From assembly GCA_051418075.1 (NCBI GenBank), contig JBPRGG010000180.1:1-62432 (forward strand): a DNA stretch of 62,432 nucleotides, given 5' to 3'. The position numbers and the translations under genes are program-made. Positions within the stretch are counted from its first letter, which is position 1. Every line of letters starts with the position of its first letter. This DNA comes from JBPRGG01 sp051418075 (GTDB lineage Bacteria; Bacteroidota; Bacteroidia; Cytophagales; Cyclobacteriaceae). The notes beneath the pieces were generated by a model. It had not been told where the DNA came from, made no database searches, and saw nothing but the letters and a program-made list of their open reading frames with translations. This document shows positions 18,111-26,455 of this stretch, piece after piece.

Positions 18111-19010
18111 ATGATTTCAACCAAATCTCAAAATATAGAAATACTCAGCCTGATAGGCTATAAGGTAAAGGATTATTTGGCTTTGTTGAAGATCAGACTG
18201 TCTTTTCTGGTGGTGTTTTCTTCTGCCTTTGGTTATATTCTGGGAAGCCAGGGCCATTTGAACTGGTTTAATTTTACTATGTTCAGCCTGGGTGGTTTTT
18301 TAATTTCAGGAGCATCTATTACACTCAATCAAATCTTTGAAAAGGATTATGACCGATTGATGAAAAGGACTCAAAACCGGCCCTTACCTACAGAACGGGT
18401 TAGTCCTAATGAAGCGTTTATATATGCCATTCTGCTGACTTTTGGAGGTGTTTTGCTGCTTTCAGTTTTTACAAACTGGCTTACAACCTTGATGGCTCTG
18501 GTATCCATGATTTTATATAGCTTTGTATATACCCCACTAAAGCGGGTAGGTCCCATAGCTGTATTTGTGGGCGCCATTCCCGGGGCCTTACCTCCATTAT
18601 TGGGTTGGATAGCAGCTACCGGCACTGTTACTCCGGAAGCATTGATAATTTTTGGAATACAGTTTATTTGGCAATTTCCGCATTTTTGGGCTATTGCCTG
18701 GATTGCAGATGATGATTATAAAAAAGCCGGTTTTAAATTATTGCCTTCCGGAGGTAAAAAAGATCTGAACACTGCAATACAAATTATGGTTTATACATTG
18801 TTCCTGCTTCCATTAGGTCTTTTACCGGCTAAAATTGGCATGACAGGAATAAATTCTGCCATTATAGCCACTGTTTGTGGCGTTTTATTTTTGAGCCTGA
18901 CCTTCACCCTGATGAAGGAAGGTAGTAAAAAGGCAGCCTTGAAGATAATGTATGGATCTTTTTTATATTTACCAATAGTACAAATATCTTATTTACTGGA
19001 TAAAATCTAA
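18111..19010 (+). CDS. ctaB: Protohaem IX farnesyltransferase (haem O synthase)
   Basis: The 299-residue UbiA-family membrane protein has the prenyl-diphosphate binding motif NQIFEKDYDRLMKRTQNRPLP near residues 70-90 and the conserved FGIQFIWQFPHFWAIAW followed by DDDYKKAGFKLLP. It converts haem B to haem O, the precursor of the haem A used by subunit I. The position directly after ctaD and two bases before the first subunit III gene shows tight co-expression with the oxidase. No haem A synthase (ctaA) is present in the cluster. Confidence 0.96.
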   Translation: MISTKSQNIEILSLIGYKVKDYLALLKIRLSFLVVFSSAFGYILGSQGHLNWFNFTMFSLGGFLISGASITLNQIFEKDYDRLMKRTQNRPLPTERVSPNEAFIYAILLTFGGVLLLSVFTNWLTTLMALVSMILYSFVYTPLKRVGPIAVFVGAIPGALPPLLGWIAATGTVTPEALIIFGIQFIWQFPHFWAIAWIADDDYKKAGFKLLPSGGKKDLNTAIQIMVYTLFLLPLGLLPAKIGMTGINSAIIATVCGVLFLSLTFTLMKEGSKKAALKIMYGSFLYLPIVQISYLLDKI

Positions 19011-19012
19011 TT

Positions 19013-19594
19013 ATGGCTCAGCAGATTAACCTTCTGGAAACCCCTAAATATCCGCTTTCAATGCATCCTAAAAAATTTGCATTGTGGCTTTTTATGGTTT
19101 CGGTTGTAATGATCTTCGCCTCACTTACCAGTGCCTATATTGTAAGACAGGCTGATGGTAACTGGCTGGAATTTCAATTGCCACCCATATTCTTTATTAC
19201 TACCGGCATCATATTATTGAGCAGTATCAGTATGCATTGGGCTTATATTTCAGCCAGGAAAGATCAGCTTGACCAGGTGAAAATTGGCTTAGCTATCACC
19301 GGCATTATTGGTGTGGCTTTTTTGATTGGTCAAATCATGGGTTGGAGCAGATTGGTGCAAATGGATGTTTATTTTGTCGGAAATCCGGCCGGATCTTTTG
19401 TGTATGTATTATCCGGAGTGCATGGTTTGCATATAGTAAGTTCTATTGTATTTGTACTGGTGGTGCTATTGGCTACCTTCAGATATAAAGTACATTCCAA
19501 AAACATGATCAGGATAGAAATGTTGACGACATACTGGCATTTTTTAGGAGGTCTCTGGATTTATTTGTTTCTTTTTTTATGGTTAAATAATTAA
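19013..19594 (+). CDS. ctaE: Cytochrome c oxidase subunit III, first copy
   Basis: This 193-residue haem-copper oxidase subunit III has five membrane helices. Landmarks are the N-terminal KKFALWLFMVSVVMIFASLTSAYIVR-type helix with a Ser/Thr-rich turn, SGVHGLHIVSSIVFV, and the final YWHFLGGLWIYLFLFLWL. It starts two bases after ctaB. A second, longer subunit III follows. Two adjacent subunit III genes are common in Bacteroidota; the first is the short form. Subunit III stabilises the active-site proton pathway. Confidence 0.93.
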   Translation: MAQQINLLETPKYPLSMHPKKFALWLFMVSVVMIFASLTSAYIVRQADGNWLEFQLPPIFFITTGIILLSSISMHWAYISARKDQLDQVKIGLAITGIIGVAFLIGQIMGWSRLVQMDVYFVGNPAGSFVYVLSGVHGLHIVSSIVFVLVVLLATFRYKVHSKNMIRIEMLTTYWHFLGGLWIYLFLFLWLNN

Positions 19595-19621
19595 ACAAAA
19601 TTTAAAAACAGCTTAAATTTT

Positions 19622-20374
19622 ATGGCAACAACTACCCCGGCAGTTCAGGAAAGTAAAAGGAAATTAGGCTTGTGGGATGGCGGTCAGTCACCTCTCAAAG
19701 CCAGTTATGGAAAACTAATGATGTGGTTTTTCCTGCTTTCTGATGCCTTTACATTTTCTGCTTTGTTGATTTCCTATGGAATGATCCGATACAGCTTTCC
19801 TGCTTATCAAGGTCCGATTGAAAATTTCACCTTCTCTCAGGAATACTGGCCCATTCCTGAAATGGTTTTTACCGAAGTGCCTTTTATACATATACATGCT
19901 CCCCTGGTATTTGTGGGTATTATGACTTTTATTTTGATCATGAGTAGTGTGACTATGGTATTGGCAGTGGAGGCTGGTCAGCGGAATGATCATAAAAATG
20001 TAGAGAAGTGGTTGCTTTGGACCCTGATTGGTGGTATTACATTCTTAGGATGTCAGGCCTGGGAATGGAGTCATTTTATCCATGGCACTGAAGCCGGTGG
20101 AATGCTTACTGATGGTTCAATATTCCATGGGGCCAATTTGACAGTCAATCAATACGGCCCGCCTTTATTTGCTGGATTTTTCTTTTTCATCACCGGGTTT
20201 CACGGCACTCACGTTTTATCCGGGGTTGTATTGAATTTCATTGTTTTCTACAATACTGCGGTAGGTAAATATAAAAGGTTAGGTCATTACGAAATGGTAG
20301 AAAAGGTAGGTTTATACTGGCACTTTGTGGACCTGGTATGGGTATTTGTGTTTACATTCTTTTATTTGGTTTAA
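19622..20374 (+). CDS. ctaE: Cytochrome c oxidase subunit III, second copy
   Basis: The 250-residue protein is the longer of two subunit III paralogues. It has a short cytoplasmic N-terminus (ESKRKLGLWDGGQSPLKASYGKL), about six membrane segments, the conserved acidic residue in GCQAWEWSHFIH, FHGTHVLSGV, and the terminal YWHFVDLVWVFVFTFFYLV. The extra loop PAYQGPIENFTFSQEYWPIPE (about 61-81) between the first two helices is absent from the first copy. Both copies may sit in one oxidase or serve alternative assemblies. It lies 17 bases before the subunit IV gene. Confidence 0.94.
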   Translation: MATTTPAVQESKRKLGLWDGGQSPLKASYGKLMMWFFLLSDAFTFSALLISYGMIRYSFPAYQGPIENFTFSQEYWPIPEMVFTEVPFIHIHAPLVFVGIMTFILIMSSVTMVLAVEAGQRNDHKNVEKWLLWTLIGGITFLGCQAWEWSHFIHGTEAGGMLTDGSIFHGANLTVNQYGPPLFAGFFFFITGFHGTHVLSGVVLNFIVFYNTAVGKYKRLGHYEMVEKVGLYWHFVDLVWVFVFTFFYLV

Positions 20375-20391
20375 GCAAAAAGTTATTAATT

Positions 20392-20724
20392 ATGACATCA
20401 TCAGTTTCAGAACAGGAGGTTAATCAGGATCACGCTTCTAAATCTCATAAGCACATTATCTGGAGAACATTCTGGATCTTGTTAATTGTTACTGCTTTAG
20501 AATTTGTGGTGGCTTTTACCATACCTCATGAATGGGCTACTTTAAGGATTGCCATTTTTGTGGCCATGACTATTGTAAAAGCTTTTTACATTGTTTCGGA
20601 ATTTATGCACCTGAAGTATGAAGTAAAGGTACTGATCTGGTCCATCATGATCCCTTTGATATTTGTAGTTTGGTTAATCATTGCCTTACTGGTTGAAGGA
20701 GGGTCTATCATCGAATTACGTTAG
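20392..20724 (+). CDS. ctaF: Cytochrome c oxidase subunit IV
   Basis: The ATG at 20392 gives 110 residues; an earlier in-frame start at 20338 lies inside the subunit III gene and would add residues translated from its last helix. Three membrane helices are visible: WRTFWILLIVTALEFVVAF, ATLRIAIFVAMTIVKAFYIV, and VLIWSIMIPLIFVVWLIIALL. The phrase KAFYIVSEFMHLKYE is typical of bacterial subunit IV. It is a small accessory subunit that stabilises the oxidase. Confidence 0.92.
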   Translation: MTSSVSEQEVNQDHASKSHKHIIWRTFWILLIVTALEFVVAFTIPHEWATLRIAIFVAMTIVKAFYIVSEFMHLKYEVKVLIWSIMIPLIFVVWLIIALLVEGGSIIELR

Positions 20725-20740
20725 TTTTTGGAAATAATCC

Positions 20741-21391
20741 ATGAAAATAAATTTCAGGACCGGCATCCTGCTGATCATGTTATTAGCGGTTCCGGTTTTT
20801 TTATATATATTTCTGCAGCTGTATGGCAGCAATAATTATGAGATTCCGGTATATTATTCATCCGGTATTTCAGATAGTCTGGTAAATTGTCCTGATGATT
20901 CCGGCCAGCACAGGATCGCTTCACTAAATTTTATAGCCACTTCCGGTCAGGAGTTGAATACTAAAAATTTGCTATCAAACCGGATAACGGTTTTTAGTTT
21001 TTTGCCGGGAGACTGCGGACAACCATGCCAGGTAAAATTTAACCAGCTTTCCAGGGTTTTATCTGCCTTTGACCAGCCTGATCCGGTACAGGTTGTTTCA
21101 TTTGTACCTCATGATATTGACTCTACTGCATTTGATCAGTTGCAAGCCCTTTATGATCCCGGTGATTGGTATTTCGGCCAGGCCAATTTAACTGATCTGC
21201 AACAATTTGCTTACTGTGATCTCGTTTTACCTCTGGATAAAATCACCGAAGTATATTTCATGGATACTTTTGTGCTGGTAGATCAGCAGCATCGAATCCG
21301 GGGATATTATGAGGGTACTAACAGGGAAGATATTGACCGTTTGATCCTGGAAATTCGTATTTTATTATATCAGGAAAATATTAACACCTAA
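20741..21391 (+). CDS. SCO1/SenC-like copper chaperone
   Basis: The 216-residue protein has one N-terminal membrane anchor (residues 8-28) and a thioredoxin-like domain with CGQPC (C92, C96), the CxxxC copper motif of SCO proteins that deliver copper to CuA. The C-terminal part FVLVDQQHRIRGYYEGTNRE matches the family. The third copper ligand, a His normally about eight residues before LVD, is not visible; the segment reads EVYFMDTFVLVD, with Phe or Met there. It may therefore bind copper differently or act mainly as a thiol reductant. It sits between the oxidase subunits and the DUF420 gene. Confidence 0.87.
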   Translation: MKINFRTGILLIMLLAVPVFLYIFLQLYGSNNYEIPVYYSSGISDSLVNCPDDSGQHRIASLNFIATSGQELNTKNLLSNRITVFSFLPGDCGQPCQVKFNQLSRVLSAFDQPDPVQVVSFVPHDIDSTAFDQLQALYDPGDWYFGQANLTDLQQFAYCDLVLPLDKITEVYFMDTFVLVDQQHRIRGYYEGTNREDIDRLILEIRILLYQENINT

Positions 21392-21392
21392 T

Positions 21393-21968
21393 ATGGCAAG
21401 AGCAATTTCAGATAAAAGATATTATTATTTAATTACCATTGTGTCCATAGTCATACCCCTGGTAGTGGCTTTGCTTATTTTCAATCCCGCCAAAATTTCC
21501 TTTCAGGGAGATTGGATTTACCTGTTGCCGCACCTTAACGGGACCTTAAATACTGTAACCTCTGTATTACTTCTATCAGGATTTTATTTTATCCGTAAGG
21601 GTGATCAGGAGAAGCATAAAACCATGATGACTTTTGGGTTTTTGCTGGGAACGATTTTCCTTGTCTCCTACGTGATCTATCATTCTTCTGCTCCTTCCAC
21701 CAAATTTGGAGATTTGGACGGAGATGGTATGTTAAGTGCGACAGAATCAGCCGAATTAGGATCTATGAGAATCATCTATCTGGCAATCCTGCTGAGTCAT
21801 ATTTTACTGGCTATTGTGGTGGTACCTTTTGTGTTACTGGCTATGTTTCATGCCTTACGCAAAGATTTCAAACGCCATAAAAAGATTGTGAAATATGCTT
21901 TTCCAATCTGGCTTTATGTTTCAGTAACCGGTGTACTGGTGTACCTGATGATCAGGCCATATTATTAA
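21393..21968 (+). CDS. DUF420 membrane protein with an EF-hand-like loop
   Basis: The 191-residue protein has five membrane helices and matches DUF420 proteins encoded beside cytochrome oxidase genes, probably acting in oxidase assembly. Landmarks are LPHLNGTLNTVTSVLLLSG, SHILLAIVVVPFVLLAMFHAL and HKKIVKYAFPIWLYVSVTGV. The soluble loop between the third and fourth helices contains DLDGDGMLSATE (residues 107-118), which fits the 12-residue EF-hand Ca2+ loop with acidic residues at 1, 3, 5 and 12 and Gly at 6. It starts one base after the SCO gene, so translation is coupled. Confidence 0.88.
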   Translation: MARAISDKRYYYLITIVSIVIPLVVALLIFNPAKISFQGDWIYLLPHLNGTLNTVTSVLLLSGFYFIRKGDQEKHKTMMTFGFLLGTIFLVSYVIYHSSAPSTKFGDLDGDGMLSATESAELGSMRIIYLAILLSHILLAIVVVPFVLLAMFHALRKDFKRHKKIVKYAFPIWLYVSVTGVLVYLMIRPYY

Positions 21969-22025
21969 AAAGAACTAAACCAAAAGGGTAAAATGGCTGT
22001 TTAAAGTTATTAAAGATAGGATGGA

Positions 22026-22304
22026 ATGTTTGAAAAAAAACTAAATAGAATATTTTTTGTCACACTTGGGTTGATTCTGGTGTCAACTTATCAGTTGTGG
22101 GCTCAGTGTGCCATGTGCAGAGCCACTGTAGAAAACAATGTCAGCAATGGAGATGATCTTGGTATTGCATCAAGTTTGAATTTTGGTATTCTTTATTTAT
22201 TTTTCACACCCTATATTGTAATAGCTGTTATTGGCTATTTTTGGTACAAAAGCAGTAAATCAAATGCAAAAAAGATCTCAATTAAACGCCGTTTTACAAG
22301 CTAA
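22026..22304 (+). CDS. Small two-helix membrane protein with a CxxC motif
   Basis: The 92-residue product has an N-terminal hydrophobic segment that looks like a signal peptide (ending QLWAQ), the exported motif CAMCRATVENN, a second membrane helix (ILYLFFTPYIVIAVIGYFWY) and a basic tail. I recall similar small proteins in other Cytophagales but know no function. The CxxC would face the periplasm, so a thiol or metal role in oxidase maturation is possible given the location. The 3' end overlaps the DUF983 gene by 41 bases in another frame. Confidence 0.75.
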   Translation: MFEKKLNRIFFVTLGLILVSTYQLWAQCAMCRATVENNVSNGDDLGIASSLNFGILYLFFTPYIVIAVIGYFWYKSSKSNAKKISIKRRFTS

Positions 22305-22653
22305 ATGCCCAAGATGCAGAGAAGGAGATATGTTTCAGTATCCTGTATCTAACATTGCCAGGTTTGATAAGATGAATAAGGAATGTCCTCATTGCGGCCT
22401 GCGATTTGAAATTGAACCTGGATTTTTTTTTGGGGCCATGTATATTAGCTATGCCATTTCAGTAGCTGTTTTACTGACCTCTGCTTTTATCTTGTATTAT
22501 TTCTTCGGAGATCCGGACCTGTGGATCTATGTAATTACCGTTCCAACCGTAGTAGTCATATTATTGCCTTTTATTTTCAGGTTTTCCCGGGTCTTGTTCC
22601 TGCATGTATTTGGGGGCATCTCCTACAATGAAAAATACCAGCATCAGCACTAA
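22264..22653 (+). CDS. DUF983 zinc-ribbon membrane protein
   Basis: The start ATG at 22264 gives MQKRSQLNAVLQAKCPRC; an upstream TTG would add 11 residues read inside the preceding gene. The 129-residue protein has a zinc ribbon (CPRC near residue 15, CPHC near 42) and the DUF983 signature FEIEPGFFFGAMYISYA, then two membrane helices and a short tail. DUF983 genes frequently accompany cytochrome oxidase clusters, but their biochemical role is not established. It overlaps the previous gene by 41 bases and lies 24 bases before the histidine kinase. Confidence 0.88.
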   Translation: MQKRSQLNAVLQAKCPRCREGDMFQYPVSNIARFDKMNKECPHCGLRFEIEPGFFFGAMYISYAISVAVLLTSAFILYYFFGDPDLWIYVITVPTVVVILLPFIFRFSRVLFLHVFGGISYNEKYQHQH

Positions 22654-22677
22654 TCTGGTATAAATTTTGTTCTTAAG

Positions 22678-25600
22678 ATGATTTATTGGTTAACTTTAAG
22701 TCATTATAAATCAAATAGAACAATTAAACGCCATTACCTCATAGTCTTTTCTCTGCTTACCTTAGTATTTGCGATCATGCTAAGGTCTTTTTTTGATGAT
22801 GGTTTTCAGAATCAGGAGGTATATATTGAAAATATCCGGGAAGAGATCAATGATGAACTGCAATTGGTTGACCAGGAAGCCGAAAAGGTAATTTCACAAA
22901 TAAATGATTTGGCCAGCCTGAATTTTTCAACCATTGATATAAAGACCCAATACCCCTTCTACCTGTTTAAAAATGAGCGAATGCTTTTCTGGTCCAGTAA
23001 CTTGTTTGTGCCTAACTACATGACACTGGAGGGGGAATTTGAAGTAAGGTACCTTAATCTGCCCCAGGGAAAATACCTGGCCAGGAAATATCCGTTAGCC
23101 CATAAAGAGGATACGCTGGAACTGTATTTTTTTATTCCGCTTTATGTGAATTATGCCATCAATAATAAGTATGTGGAATCAGGATACAACGAAAATATTT
23201 TTTCCAGTTCTGCTGTTTCTGTCATACAGGATAAAGAACAGGATGGGTTTAGAATAGATATTCCTGAAGACAATTATTTATTTACTGTTTCATTTAATGA
23301 GAACTACCGGATTAAATTCAATCCTTTTCAATTGCTGATCCTGCTTTTAATCAGTATTTCAATCATTTTGGCGCTGGTATATATTAAAAGATGGATTGAT
23401 CACCTATTAAGAAATGATAAAGCAGGTAAAGGATTGGTAGTGCTGATGGTGGGATTACTATTGATACGAGCCCTTATGTTGTTGCTGGGATTTCCCTACA
23501 GCATCATGGAATTCACCTTGTTTAACTCCATGTATTACGCTTCTTCCCTGTTGAACCCTTCCCTGGGTGACCTGTTCTTAAACCTGATCGTTTTTCTGAT
23601 TATTATCGGTTATATTTTCAGGTATTTTTACAGGTTAGACATATACCGCAGGATTATACGGACAGGTGAAAATAAACGGGCAATCATCTCCATATTCCTG
23701 GCTTTTGTAGTTTACCTTCTGCTGTATTTCAATTTTGCCCTGATTAAAGCTATCAATTATCATTCCCAATGGACCCTGGATATCAATTTCAGCATCAATT
23801 TCGATTTTTTAAAGGTTGTTAGCCTGCTGATCATGTATCTTAGTGGTCTGATCTATTTTTTGGGAGCTCATATTTCTTACAAGTTATTTTTAAAGATTAA
23901 TAAAAAATCTACTTTTTATTTACTATTTGATTTCATAATAGGCACTTTATTATTTATTACGGTAGCCTTGATATTCGATTGGAATTTCCTGGTCGTGGTC
24001 ATTGCCAATTTTGTTTATTTCCTGATCATCTACCTGATGGACCTGCCTTCATTTATTACCCGAATAAGGTATAAGACTTTCTTCTATTACTTTTTAGGGG
24101 CTATTACCATAGCCATTGTGGGTGCCTATGCCATTTACAACTTCGAACAGGGTAAAAATGACCGTAAACGACTCAGGCTGGCTGATCAATTGTTGATAGA
24201 GCATGATTATCATGGCGAATACCTTTTATTTGAAGCTATTGAAAAGATCAAAAATGATGTTTTTATCAAATCCCGAATGCTGAATTACTGGGGGCTTTCT
24301 GCAAATATTGTAGAACAAAAGATCAGAAGGGTTTATCTTTCCAATTACTTTGATAAGTATGATATCAATATTTTATTGTTTAGCTCCAATGGTGAACCAC
24401 TGGGAGTAAGTAATTCGGAGATAAATTATTATGACATTAAGGAAAGATACCAAAAGTATAAAACAGATTATGAAAACATTTATTTTGTAAACCAGATGGG
24501 AGCCCGTTCTCCCAAACGATACCTGTCTTTTATAGAAATAGAACGCTATGGCTATGTCATAGGGCATATACTGATTGATCTGAATCTGAAGAGAATTATA
24601 CCCAATAGTGTATATCCTGAATTGCTGGTAGATCAGAGCTATATTCAACCCTACTTCAACAACAATGAATACAGGGACTTTAGTTATGCTATTCTATCCG
24701 AGGGGGAAGTAGTTTATAGCTCGGGGAAATTTAATTATGCCCGAAATTTCAATAAACGCTACCTGCTGAACAATGAATTATTTGAAAGAGGTATGAGGGA
24801 TGATGGTTATATCCACCTGGCAAAAAGAGGTGCAGATGAAAATGTTATTCTGGTATCCTCTCCGGTTTATCCTTTTATTTACACAGTGTCGAATTTTTCT
24901 TTCTTATTTTTGCTCCTGATCTTCTTAACCCTGATTATTTTATTGTTTTATGCCATTTATTTAAGTTTTACCCGGGTAAAGTTAAATTACGCTACCAAAA
25001 TTCAGCTCTATTCCAATTTTGCCTTTTTCCTGCCCTTATTGGTTGTGAGTATTACAACTTTAAGTCTGCTGATCTCCTCCTACAAAAGGGAAGTGGAGAA
25101 TGACTATATCAACCGGGCGGAAAGCCTCAGCAATGAATTGGTGGAACCATTGTTTGATTATACCAGGAACCGTACCGGAAGAGAAGAATTGGCCGGGCAA
25201 TTGCTTCAATTGGCCAAATTTACCGATCTTGATATTAATTTATTCAGTATCAATGGTAAGTTAATTTCTTCTACCCAACCTATGATATACGATAATGGCA
25301 TCTTGTCTGAGTATATCAATCCGGAAGCAATGGCTGAGATTGTGGAACAAAAGAATAAGAGTGTGGTCCTGGATGAATCGGTAGGAAGCCTGGACTATAA
25401 ATCCTCATATGTCGGTGTGAAATATTATATTACCGGAGATTTGATCGGGATCTTAAGTATACCTTTTTTCGAATCTCAATTTCAGCTTGAACAACAGATT
25501 ATTGACGTGTTCACCCGAATTATTAACATTTTTACCTTTATTTTCATCATTTTCCTTTTTATCTCCTATTTTGCTTCCAAATGGCTGACTTTTCCTTTAA

Positions 25601-26439
25601 GATTAATCACCCAGAAGATCCGTAAAACGACGCTTAGCCAATACAACGAACCCCTGACCTGGTATTCGGATGACGAGATTGGGATGATGGTGAAAGAATA
25701 TAATAAAATGCTGGTAAACCTGGAAAACAGTAAGAAAGCCCTGGCTCGTTCAGAAAAAGAATCTGCCTGGCGTGATATGGCCAGACAGGTTGCCCATGAG
25801 ATCAAGAATCCCCTCACCCCCATGAAGCTTACCTTGCAGCATTTGAAGCGTATGATCGAAGTAGATGGCAATGATAAAAAAAATATAGCAGAGAGACCTC
25901 TAAACACCCTCTTGCATCAAGTGGATACCCTGAGCGACATAGCTACTTCTTTTTCTGCTTTTGCCCAAATGCCTGTACCTGAGTCAGAAAAATTTGAAAT
26001 TGTAGCAGTGTTAAGACGAACGGTCAATCTTTACCGAAATAGTGAACAGGGAAAACTGGAAACAGAGATCGAAGAAGCAGAAGCTTGGGTCATTGGTGAT
26101 GAGCAATGGATGGGTCGTATATTCACCAACCTGATCATTAATGGGTTTCAGGCTGTTCCGGAAGACAAGGAAGCCAGGGTTTGGGTAAAATTGAAAACTG
26201 ATCAGCAAAAAGTTACCATTGAGATCAGCGATAATGGTTCCGGAATTCCGGAAGATATCCGGGACAAGGTGTTCATACCTAACTTCAGTACCAAAACCGG
26301 GGGGTCAGGCATTGGGTTGGCGGTGGCTAAAAGAGGTATTGAACATGCCGGTGGCAAGATCTGGTTTGATACTGAAGAAAACCAGGGCACATCCTTTTAC
26401 ATTGAATTACCACTGGCCGGACAAACGGTTTCTTTTTAA
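22678..26439 (+). CDS. Large NtrY-like multi-membrane sensor histidine kinase
   Basis: The 1253-residue protein has an N-terminal helix and extracytoplasmic segment (about 40-210), a block of about eight membrane helices (220-490), a second extracytoplasmic domain (about 500-740), further helices, a third sensor region (about 790-935), HAMP (about 955-1005), HisKA with H1040 in RQVAHEIKNPLTPMKLTLQ, and HATPase_c with NLIINGFQAV and DNGSGIPE followed by GGSGIGLAVAKRGIEHAGG. The kinase half resembles NtrY. No response regulator is adjacent, so its partner lies elsewhere. It is the last gene of the respiratory run and converges on smc, whose stop is 16 bases away. Confidence 0.92.
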   Translation: MIYWLTLSHYKSNRTIKRHYLIVFSLLTLVFAIMLRSFFDDGFQNQEVYIENIREEINDELQLVDQEAEKVISQINDLASLNFSTIDIKTQYPFYLFKNERMLFWSSNLFVPNYMTLEGEFEVRYLNLPQGKYLARKYPLAHKEDTLELYFFIPLYVNYAINNKYVESGYNENIFSSSAVSVIQDKEQDGFRIDIPEDNYLFTVSFNENYRIKFNPFQLLILLLISISIILALVYIKRWIDHLLRNDKAGKGLVVLMVGLLLIRALMLLLGFPYSIMEFTLFNSMYYASSLLNPSLGDLFLNLIVFLIIIGYIFRYFYRLDIYRRIIRTGENKRAIISIFLAFVVYLLLYFNFALIKAINYHSQWTLDINFSINFDFLKVVSLLIMYLSGLIYFLGAHISYKLFLKINKKSTFYLLFDFIIGTLLFITVALIFDWNFLVVVIANFVYFLIIYLMDLPSFITRIRYKTFFYYFLGAITIAIVGAYAIYNFEQGKNDRKRLRLADQLLIEHDYHGEYLLFEAIEKIKNDVFIKSRMLNYWGLSANIVEQKIRRVYLSNYFDKYDINILLFSSNGEPLGVSNSEINYYDIKERYQKYKTDYENIYFVNQMGARSPKRYLSFIEIERYGYVIGHILIDLNLKRIIPNSVYPELLVDQSYIQPYFNNNEYRDFSYAILSEGEVVYSSGKFNYARNFNKRYLLNNELFERGMRDDGYIHLAKRGADENVILVSSPVYPFIYTVSNFSFLFLLLIFLTLIILLFYAIYLSFTRVKLNYATKIQLYSNFAFFLPLLVVSITTLSLLISSYKREVENDYINRAESLSNELVEPLFDYTRNRTGREELAGQLLQLAKFTDLDINLFSINGKLISSTQPMIYDNGILSEYINPEAMAEIVEQKNKSVVLDESVGSLDYKSSYVGVKYYITGDLIGILSIPFFESQFQLEQQIIDVFTRIINIFTFIFIIFLFISYFASKWLTFPLRLITQKIRKTTLSQYNEPLTWYSDDEIGMMVKEYNKMLVNLENSKKALARSEKESAWRDMARQVAHEIKNPLTPMKLTLQHLKRMIEVDGNDKKNIAERPLNTLLHQVDTLSDIATSFSAFAQMPVPESEKFEIVAVLRRTVNLYRNSEQGKLETEIEEAEAWVIGDEQWMGRIFTNLIINGFQAVPEDKEARVWVKLKTDQQKVTIEISDNGSGIPEDIRDKVFIPNFSTKTGGSGIGLAVAKRGIEHAGGKIWFDTEENQGTSFYIELPLAGQTVSF

Positions 26440-26455
26440 CCTGTTAACAGAAACC

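Noticed and set aside
26441..26450. CTGTTAACAG palindrome between the kinase and smc stops
   Set aside because: Ten bases without a T-tract or loop is too short to support a terminator or operator.
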